Source: JBHOQX01 sp042408595 (GTDB taxonomy: Bacteria > Chloroflexota > Chloroflexia > Chloroflexales > Roseiflexaceae). From it: 45,429 bases of DNA. The stretch is from positions 1-45,429 of the forward strand of contig JBHOQX010000014.1 in NCBI GenBank assembly GCA_042408595.1, written 5' to 3'. This document shows, in pieces, positions 40,005 through 45,429 of the stretch; position 1 is the first letter of the stretch; each line of letters starts with the position of its first letter. The notes beneath the pieces were generated by a model. That model did not search any database. It worked only from the letters and a program-made list of their open reading frames with translations, and was not told where the DNA came from. Made by a program: the position numbers and the translations under genes.

Positions 40005-41311
40005 TACCGTCCCGCCGCCTGCTGCTCTTCTTGCTGCTCGCCGCCGTGCCGGTCGGCGGGGCGACCCTGGCCCCAGCGCTGCTGTGGGTCGCGCTGGCCT
40101 ACCTGCTGGCCGTCGCCGCGCTGGTGGCCGTCGATGCATTCGTCACCACCAAGCCGGGCGAGCTGGAGGTCGAGCGGGTCTGCGACTCGAAGCTGTCGAT
40201 CGGGGCCGAGAACCCGATCACGCTGCTGGTGTCGAGCACGGCGCGCCGCACGCTGCGCTTCACACTGCGCGACGAGTTCCCGTACCAGTTCGCCAGCGAT
40301 GCGATCATGCTCGCAGGCGAGGTCGCGCCGTACGAGGTCTGCGAGCTGCGCTACCACCTGCGCCCGCTCCAGCGCGGCGACTACCGCTTCGGCGACGTAA
40401 ACATCCGCTATCCCAGCGCGCTGGGCACGTTCACGCGGCAGGCGCGCTACGGGGCGCAGGCCGATGTCAAGGTCTACCCGAACGTGCTGGAGGTCCGCAA
40501 GTACGACCTGCTGGCGCAGAAGGGGCTGCTGCTCGAGGCCGGGCTGCGGCCGGCGCGGGTCTTCGGCAGCGGGCTGGAGTTCGAGCGCCTGCGCGATTAC
40601 ACGCCGGACGACGAGTTCCGCCGGATCAACTGGAAAGCGACCGCCCGGCGCGGCAAGCCGATCGCCGCCGAGTACGAGACCGAGCGCAGCCAGTACGTGA
40701 TGAGCGTGCTCGACACCGGCCGGCTGATGCGCCCGCCGATCGGCGACCTGGCGAAGCTGGATTATGCGATCAACACCGCGCTGCTGCTGTCGTACGTCGC
40801 TACGCTGAAGGGCGACCATGTCGGCCTGCTGAGCTACGCCGACGACGTACGGGCCTACCTGCATCCGAAGCGCGGCCGCCGCCAGTTCCACCGCATCCTG
40901 GAGGCGCTCTACGGTGTGCAGTTCCAGCCGGTGGAGGCCGACCCGGCGCGGGCGCTGGCCTACCTCAGCCTGAAGCAGAAGCGCCGCTCGCTGGTGGTGG
41001 TCTTCACCGACCTGGCGACGCCCGACGCCGCGCGCCCGCTGATCGCCGGCATGGCCCGCCTGGCGAAGCGCCACCTGCCGCTGTGTGTCGTGATCTCCGA
41101 CCCGAACATCACCGGGCTGGCGGCGCTGCCCCCGCGCGACTCCGACGCCGTCTACCGCCGCGCCGTCGCCGGCATGCTGCTGGATGAGCGGCAGGTCATC
41201 CTCGACACTATGCACCGCAGCGGCGTGCTGACGCTCGACGTGCCGGCCGACAACCTGAGCGTGGCGGTGATCAACAAATACCTGGAGCTGAAGGGGCGCG
41301 GGGCGCTCTGA
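40001..41311 (+). CDS. DUF58 family protein
   Basis: A 436-residue protein. Two membrane helices at the N terminus (LLLFLLLAAVPVGGATL, ALLWVALAYLLAVAALVAVDAF), then a beta-rich extracellular or cytoplasmic part, then the DUF58 signature LRDYTPDDEFRRINWKATARRGKPIAAEYETERSQYVMSVLDTGRLM, followed by a vWA-like domain ending QKRRSLVVVFTDLATPDAARPL. The MSVLDTGRLM stretch has a degenerate metal-ion-dependent adhesion site (Asp-x-Gly-x-Leu). DUF58 proteins partner with MoxR ATPases in membrane-associated assembly or quality-control units. The start overlaps the preceding stop by four bases. The sequence after its stop shows decay, so it is probably the last intact gene of its operon. Confidence 0.93.
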   Translation: MIPSRRLLLFLLLAAVPVGGATLAPALLWVALAYLLAVAALVAVDAFVTTKPGELEVERVCDSKLSIGAENPITLLVSSTARRTLRFTLRDEFPYQFASDAIMLAGEVAPYEVCELRYHLRPLQRGDYRFGDVNIRYPSALGTFTRQARYGAQADVKVYPNVLEVRKYDLLAQKGLLLEAGLRPARVFGSGLEFERLRDYTPDDEFRRINWKATARRGKPIAAEYETERSQYVMSVLDTGRLMRPPIGDLAKLDYAINTALLLSYVATLKGDHVGLLSYADDVRAYLHPKRGRRQFHRILEALYGVQFQPVEADPARALAYLSLKQKRRSLVVVFTDLATPDAARPLIAGMARLAKRHLPLCVVISDPNITGLAALPPRDSDAVYRRAVAGMLLDERQVILDTMHRSGVLTLDVPADNLSVAVINKYLELKGRGAL

Positions 41312-41428
41312 ATGACAGATCGCAGCGCTCGCCTACGCAGCTCGGGTGCCGCGTACTCGCCCGGTCGACCTGACCGAGCGGATCGCGGCCAATCGCAGGG
41401 TTCACTTGCCTCGTCCAGCGCCCGAGCT

Positions 41429-41650
41429 ATGAAAATCCTCGATAGCGATCAGTGGATCGCTGTGCTGCGCGGCACGCGTGACCTACGGCTGCGTGCATCC
41501 GCGATTGAAGACCTGCACTCACGGCGATCAGCGTCGGCGAATTAGCGTGCGGCGCGGCGCACGCGGCGCGTCCCGCTGACACTCTGCTGAAGCTGGACGC
41601 ACGCCTGGCGAGGATAACCATTGTTCCCTACGACGGCGCGGGCGCTCCCG
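41429..41650 (+). pseudogene. degraded VapC-type PIN-domain toxin gene
   Basis: ATG at 41429 reads MKILDSDQWIAVLRGTRDLRLR, matching the start of VapC toxins (LDTDxxIxxLRG) with the first catalytic aspartate. After a frameshift near 41500 the sequence continues in another frame as ALTAISVGELACGAAHAARP, with the conserved PIN-domain glutamate (SVGEL), then LLKLDARLARITIVPYD. The C-terminal half with the last acidic residues is missing. VapC proteins are RNases that cut tRNA or rRNA; this copy cannot be functional. A short open frame before it ends in TGA overlapping the ATG (ATGA, as in toxin-antitoxin operons) and may be the remnant of the antitoxin. Confidence 0.65.
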
Positions 41651-41756
41651 CATGTGCGCCGCCGTTCGCCAGGGTGTCGCAGCGCCGCACGCCGGCGCTG
41701 CGCGCCTCGCAGAGCGGCTGCGCACCGCTCGTCCCCACCCGGTACAGCCCACGCCC

Positions 41757-42131
41757 ATGGCGACCAGCGACAACCTGCCGCACCTCGTCAGCGACGCGCC
41801 CCTGGCGGGCCTGAGCTGCACTATCGCGTGCGGTATGCCGGGCCTCATCCGGCTCACCGCAGACTATCTCGAAGCGGCGGGGGCACGGTGCGCGCCGCAC
41901 GCGCCGCTGATGGAGTGTCACGTGTGCGGCGTTCCGGTTCCTCATGGCAATCTGAAGAACTATGCACAACAACTTGCACAGGAATGGGGCGACGATACGA
42001 TGTATATCGCTGTAACGCTCGATCATGTCTGGAATACACCGCAGCCGCCGGGAACTGCGAGAACGCTTGTTGAGAAACGGCTTGCGAATGCAAAAAATTC
42101 TAGATGGAGCACCGATAAGTCCGATATCTGA
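41757..42131 (+). CDS. hypothetical protein, low confidence
   Basis: A 124-residue frame from ATG 41757 (MATSDNLPHLVSDAPLAGL). It contains several cysteines (LSCTIACGMPG, CAPHAP, ECHVCGVPVPHG) and a balanced C-terminal part (LKNYAQQLAQEWGDDTMYIAVTLDHVWNTP). No ribosome-binding site and no recognised family. Amino-acid composition is more protein-like than in neighbouring open frames, but it sits in a zone of gene decay and may itself be a fragment. Base composition begins to fall from here on. Confidence 0.3.
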   Translation: MATSDNLPHLVSDAPLAGLSCTIACGMPGLIRLTADYLEAAGARCAPHAPLMECHVCGVPVPHGNLKNYAQQLAQEWGDDTMYIAVTLDHVWNTPQPPGTARTLVEKRLANAKNSRWSTDKSDI

Positions 42132-42375
42132 ACTACATGATGAAAGCGCACAGTATTACAACGCAGAGTCGCACTAATGCGCTAACCTGAATGGCTTTGC
42201 AGACACGTTTCCTGTCTGGCTCCTCCTTATTGTGCGCCGCATTCTGATGCGGAGCATTACCAAACCTGGGTTGTAGTACTAGTGGGTCACTTGTCACGGC
42301 AGTTGCCTTTTCGGGCAGACAGGCGTATGCTGGCTTCTGAGCCGTTGTCTGAGCGACGGATTCAGGAGGTGGGCG

Positions 42376-42426
42376 ATGAGCCGACGTAAGAAAGACACAC
42401 TACGGCCACTGACTGATGACGGGTAG
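42376..42426 (+). pseudogene. transposase start fragment
   Basis: A strong AGGAGG site seven bases upstream of ATG opens MSRRKKDTLRPLTDDG, then a stop. The first 13 residues resemble the N terminus of IS630-like or related transposases (RRKKDPLRPLTxEE). The remainder is missing, replaced by AT-rich sequence. Likely an insertion-sequence remnant; alternatively a 16-residue peptide. Confidence 0.35.
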
Positions 42427-42599
42427 TCATGCAAGCAGTAGTGATAGTATACTACCTGATCAGGAAGTCGTGTACGGGTCTACACGGAGGCACCGCTGGC
42501 GGATAGCGATCACCCTTCACTTCGTCGGAGGTACAGTGGTTATTACGGATCGAGGCAGTAAGAGAACTCGCTATCTTGTACGTAAAGGCGAGTTGCCCG

Positions 42600-43054
42600 A
42601 TGTATTATCGTTTCTTCGCGTCCATCCTAATCCTTGTAACGATGATGGCTGCACTATTCGCAGATTCAACGTTAACCTTAGCAAAGGGGGGGGAGATAAT
42701 CCGCCGATTGAGCCATTATCTGTCACGTGTACAGCAACTGCGACTCAACCATATGGGTGGGCAAAGCAACAGGGTGATCCGCCTGCTTTAATGAAAGCAG
42801 ACCATTATATTGAGTGCCGTGGTGACAACGGAAGCATCACTCAGACCACCGTCTATGGGACACTATGGCGCAACGGCGCGATTGCGAATACTGCTCCCAC
42901 AACCACATGTGGAGGCAATGAATGTGCCACACAATCGTCAGCCAACTATTCTTCTGGATGCTGGTATGCAACAACTTCGGGTTATATTGTGTACAGGAAT
43001 GGTACAAGGAAGAATATACCAGAGACAAGAAGCCCGTGTGTAACTGCACCATAA
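42600..43054 (+). CDS. small secreted protein interrupted at a G8 tract
   Basis: ATG 42600 opens a classical signal peptide, MYYRFFASILILVTMMAALFADS, then STLTLAKGG. At the run of eight G (42686-42693) the frame must shift to continue as DNPPIEPLSVTCTATATQPYG and onward to the stop at 43054. With nine (or six) G the protein is a continuous ~150-residue secreted polypeptide with five or six cysteines (VTC, IEC, TTCGGNEC, SGCW, SPC), likely disulfide-bonded. No family recognised. A longer frame starting at 42416 covers the mature part without the signal peptide and is the alternative reading. The G-run could be a phase-variation switch, a decay mutation or a sequencing error. AT-richer than the window average, suggesting foreign origin. 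Confidence 0.6.
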
Positions 43055-43061
43055 CACCACA

Positions 43062-43108
43062 TGTACCGATGTCATCATGCGCCGATGGCGCATGATGACA
43101 TCGGTACA
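43062..43108. repeat. perfect 47-nt hairpin
   Basis: Two 22-base arms (43062-43083 and 43087-43108) are exactly complementary around a GAT loop. Arms begin TGTACCGATGTCATC and end GACATCGGTACA. It lies seven bases past the stop of the secreted-protein gene and 41 bases before the next start. No T-run follows on either strand. Confidence 0.85.
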
Positions 43109-43148
43109 AATGACAGCAATACTCCAAGCATGTTCAGAGGAGCAAAGA

Positions 43149-43799
43149 ATGCCTGCTACTCAACACGATTTGCTAATTAAGAATTTTCAAAATGAACACT
43201 TGCATCTGACTCGTCTCTTGAAGTTCGAGCGTATATACAACGATAAAATTGAGGAGGTATTTCCCCGCGAACTTCAACTTTCCCGCCTACAAACTGTTGA
43301 TCGAGCTATACAGATAGCAAGAAGAGCGCTCAACAATCAGACCGAAATTAGTGATAATACCTTCTTTGATAAAGTCCAGAAGATACAAAATCTCACATAT
43401 CAGCTACGTACTGAGCATGGCTTTTACTTTGGCGATAGGACTGTATGGAGAACGTATGTCGTCGTCGATGATTCGAGCAAGAAGCGGATTTTAAAAGCAA
43501 CACCCGCCCGGCATTTCAGTCATCGTGTGTTTTCTTATTTAAGCGAAGGCAAGCGAGTGAATAGATATATCGGTAATATTGTAGCTTTCTCGGATTTCTT
43601 ACCTCGAGTATTGGAAGGTGATCAAGAAGCTCCTGATGTATCTCCTGCTGAGCAGATAGAAACTATCCGCAACATTATACCCGATCCAAATGATACTGTC
43701 ACTGGATTTGTCGCTAAATTCGATTTCATAGATTCATCATTGGACTTTTTTACCAATACAGCCTCTTTAATTCTTAAAAAGCATTATTCGAACAATTAA
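43149..43799 (+). CDS. hypothetical cytoplasmic protein, AT-rich gene
   Basis: A 216-residue protein starting MPATQHDLLIKNFQNEHLHL, with AGAGGAG six bases upstream. Mostly helical and charged, with no signal peptide or membrane helix: 'RLQTVDRAIQIARRALNNQTEISDNTFFDKVQKIQNLTYQLRTEHGFYFGDRTVWRTYVVVDDSSKKR', 'FSHRVFSYLSEGKRVNRYIGNIVAFSDFLPRVLEGDQEAPDVSPAEQIETIRNIIP'. No family recognised. Codon use is far more A/T-rich than in neighbouring genes, a sign of recent acquisition. Protein-like sequence continues in the same frame after the TAA stop (to 43982). Confidence 0.65.
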   Translation: MPATQHDLLIKNFQNEHLHLTRLLKFERIYNDKIEEVFPRELQLSRLQTVDRAIQIARRALNNQTEISDNTFFDKVQKIQNLTYQLRTEHGFYFGDRTVWRTYVVVDDSSKKRILKATPARHFSHRVFSYLSEGKRVNRYIGNIVAFSDFLPRVLEGDQEAPDVSPAEQIETIRNIIPDPNDTVTGFVAKFDFIDSSLDFFTNTASLILKKHYSNN

Positions 43800-43817
43800 T
43801 CGATAGTTAATGATGAA

Positions 43818-43982
43818 TTGAGCAGGGACAGAGAAGACGAAACTCTACGCGCTATCAACCGAGAGGTTATTTCTGCAATACGGCGCGTAGGCGATATTAC
43901 ACGAGATATTGACTGGCGACTACATGCGGCGAACCAGGCACTCATAACAGTACGAAATTGGGTAGCCTGCTCGAAGCAGTGA
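43818..43982 (+). CDS. possible small ORF or extension of the upstream gene
   Basis: In the same frame as the preceding gene, after its TAA, the sequence stays open from 43800 to a TGA at 43982. It encodes a well-formed helical peptide from TTG 43818: LSRDREDETLRAINREVISA, then IRRVGDITRDIDWRLHAANQ, then ALITVRNWVACSKQ. It could be a separate 54-residue gene, or the C terminus of the upstream protein cut off by a nonsense mutation. No convincing ribosome-binding site. Confidence 0.3.
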   Translation: MSRDREDETLRAINREVISAIRRVGDITRDIDWRLHAANQALITVRNWVACSKQ

Positions 43983-44001
43983 TGGGTCAGATCGGCTGGC
44001 A

Positions 44002-44029
44002 CGAGTGACGGGATCATTCCCGACACTCG
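44002..44029 (+). terminator. hairpin after the AT-rich genes
   Basis: CGAGTGACGGGA-TCAT-TCCCGACACTCG, pairing at 11 of 12 positions. No T-run. It ends the AT-richer stretch; GC content rises again downstream. Confidence 0.4.
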
Positions 44030-44203
44030 CTGCCATGACACGGCGACTCGGATCATCCGCCCTCGTGCTGGCAGGCGATGCACGCCAGCGCCGCCACATA
44101 GCGGCGCTCCGCCAGTTCTGCCCGGGTGGAACGTCCGACCCGGCGCTGACCGCCGACATCCCGCTCTGTGCCACCTTGGAAGAGGCCGCCGGCGCCGCCA
44201 GTG

Positions 44204-44497
44204 ATGTATCGGGAGCCGTTTCTTCCCGCCCTTCTTCCGCTGATCATCTCGCTGATAACACTCGTTGGCTTTATCCGGGGGAGCATGGCCGCCATTTGGC
44301 TCGGCGGCGCGGCGCTCGTCTTCCTCGGCCTTGCAGGGATGTGCAGTTTGGACCTCTGGAATGCTGGAGTTGGGCTCGTTGTACTCCTGATGGCGCTCAT
44401 TCTGTCGCGCAGCGCCGCCCGCGAACGCTCACAACACAGCACAGTGATGTCGTTTCGAGAACCAACCCTGCTGGCCGTCATGATCGTCGCGCTATAG
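44204..44497 (+). CDS. small membrane protein
   Basis: 97 residues from ATG 44204: MYREPFLPALLPLIISLITL, a second helix in IWLGGAALVFLGLAGMC and a third in AGVGLVVLLMALILS, then a short basic tail. Three predicted membrane helices. No ribosome-binding site at this ATG; a GTG at 44168 in the same frame would add 12 residues. No family recognised. Confidence 0.4.
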   Translation: MYREPFLPALLPLIISLITLVGFIRGSMAAIWLGGAALVFLGLAGMCSLDLWNAGVGLVVLLMALILSRSAARERSQHSTVMSFREPTLLAVMIVAL

Positions 44498-44537
44498 CGA
44501 AGCGCAGAATGATCGATCCTCTCGTCTACTGACCACT

Positions 44538-44888
44538 ATGAAACCATATTCAACCGACGTACGTGTGCGGGTGCGCTCAGCCCTCGAGGCCGGTATGCCT
44601 CGTGCCGATGCCGTCCGTATCTTTCACGTGAGCGTGGGAAGGATGAAACGCTGGCTGCGGCTGCGTCGCACCACTGGCGATCTTCCCCCGCAGCGTCCCT
44701 CCGGTCGTCCAACCAGCATCCCACCGGACCAGGAACCCCTCCTTCGTGTGCAGTTGGACGCCGCCCCGGCTGCCGCACTCGCCGAGCATGCCGCCCCGTG
44801 GCATGCCGACCATGGCACCACGCTCCGCCCGTGGACAATCGGCCGTGCCCTTCGGCGCCTGGCATGGGCGCGAAAAAACAGACCCTGA
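44538..44888 (+). CDS. IS630 transposase orfA (DNA-binding part)
   Basis: 116 residues. The N-terminal helix-turn-helix MKPYSTDVRVRVRSALEAGM, then RADAVRIFHVSVGRMKRWLRLRRTTGD, is the classical IS630 opening; the second winged-helix half contains PPDQEPLLRVQLDAAPAAALAEHAA. The frame ends KNRP-stop. The last sense codons CGA-AAA-AAC form the slippery heptamer A-AAA-AAC (44873-44879) in register. Confidence 0.88.
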   Translation: MKPYSTDVRVRVRSALEAGMPRADAVRIFHVSVGRMKRWLRLRRTTGDLPPQRPSGRPTSIPPDQEPLLRVQLDAAPAAALAEHAAPWHADHGTTLRPWTIGRALRRLAWARKNRP

Positions 44889-45429
44889 TCGCTCCTGAAC
44901 GTGATCCCTGGCAACGAGCGCTGTTTGCGCTCCGCCAAACAGCACTTGATGCTGGCCAAGGGGTGGTGATGGATGACTTCGGCAGCAATCTGGATCTGCA
45001 TCCAACGCACGCCTGGGCGCCACGTGGTGCACGTGCGGTTGCATCGGTGCCACGCACTACGCCACTCCCTACCACCACGATGGCGTCCATAAGCGAGCCG
45101 GGTCTGGGACCGGCCGTGATCGTCGCGGGTGGAGTGAATCGCGTGACGTTTACCACGTATCTGGAACCGGTCGTGGCCCCGACCGTGCGGCCGGGTCAGG
45201 TCGTGCTGCTTGATCAGCTCCGTGCCCACCAGCGCGCTCGCGCCGCGGAGGTCAGCGCAGCGTGTGGGGGTCGGCTGATCGATCTGCCGCCGTATGCGCC
45301 CGACGATGCGCCGATCGAGTTGGCGTTTGCGCCGATCACAGCCGACCTGCGTCGTGCAGCTGCGCGGCCACGTGAGGTGCGGGAGGCAGCGATGGCGATC
45401 GCCGTGGCGAAGATTAAGGCGGCTGATGC
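44879..45429 (+). CDS. IS630 transposase orfB (DDE catalytic part), truncated by window end
   Basis: Reached from orfA by a -1 frameshift at A6C, giving ...WARKKQTLIAPERDPWQRAL. The DDE_3 catalytic core shows the first Asp in VVMDDFGSNLDL, the second in VVLLDQLRAHQ (the usual Asn after Asp is Gln here) and the third acidic residue Glu in DDAPIELAF. The expected spacing and the 'RLIDLPPYAPDDAPIE' segment fit IS630 family transposases. No start codon is needed because it is expressed as a fusion. The C terminus lies outside the window. Confidence 0.85.

Larger units (their letters stand above)
44538..45429 (+). mobile_element. IS630-family insertion sequence, left part
   Basis: Two overlapping frames encode an IS630-type transposase and run off the window end, so the right end is not visible. 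No terminal inverted repeat could be identified upstream of 44538 without the right end for comparison. Confidence 0.75.

Noticed and set aside
43920..44481. minus-strand frames in the region before the small membrane protein
   Set aside because: Arg/Ser-rich without start signals; no family resemblance apart from a weak CIAC motif.

Overview
This high-GC window looks like a chromosomal segment from a member of the phylum Chloroflexota, probably class Chloroflexia. Three things suggest this: the gene styles (Pro/Thr-rich linker lipoproteins, Gmad2-like and 'FPVSEE' extracellular modules, a DUF1800/DUF1501 pair), the spacers full of degenerate tandem repeats, and the mix of housekeeping genes. 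No ribosomal RNA is present, so the assignment is inferred from family resemblance.

Layout. Positions 1-1040 are decayed DNA with a response-regulator stub that still has a promoter and ribosome-binding site. Positions 1043-6259 (minus strand) carry a Trm112-like membrane protein, trpF, a NYN/OST-HTH RNA-binding protein and a DNA photolyase. Positions 6445-13221 hold an uncharacterised 447-residue protein, an MgtA-type P-ATPase, a DUF1801 protein and a YjhG/YagF-type dehydratase. Positions 13596-17601 hold the DUF1800/DUF1501 export pair and a Pro/Thr-rich surface protein. Next come the primary sigma factor (minus), then transaldolase and transketolase (plus), which form the non-oxidative pentose-phosphate pair. 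Positions 22669-29004 hold four envelope or secreted proteins and transporters: a five-repeat lipoprotein, an SLC13/ArsB-type permease, a four-LysM protein and a large modular extracellular protein. Positions 29401-31496 are a frameshifted hybrid histidine kinase and a lone receiver. Positions 31563-35571 are a complete SAM-I riboswitch unit (consensus promoter, aptamer, intrinsic terminator) controlling metH. A tRNA-Val(GAC) with its own promoter and terminator follows, then a PQQ-type sugar dehydrogenase (minus), then MoxR ATPase, GT39-type glycosyltransferase and DUF58 protein (plus).

From about 41.3 kb the sequence changes character. There is a degraded VapC-type toxin gene, a transposase start fragment, an AT-richer island with two unrecognised genes (one a secreted protein interrupted at a run of eight G), a perfect 47-nt hairpin, and an IS630-family transposase with a textbook A6C frameshift site that runs off the end.

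Recurring themes: (1) promoters with an extended -10 box (TGnTAnnnT) head many of the transcription units; (2) heptameric degenerate tandem repeats fill several spacers and even extend the P3 arm of the SAM riboswitch; (3) palindromic elements occur between genes, and one appears to sit in frame inside the photolyase gene. I found no convincing complete new defence or biosynthetic system. The best leads are the riboswitch with a repeat-built arm, the uncharacterised 447-residue protein, the NYN/OST-HTH protein and the AT-rich island.
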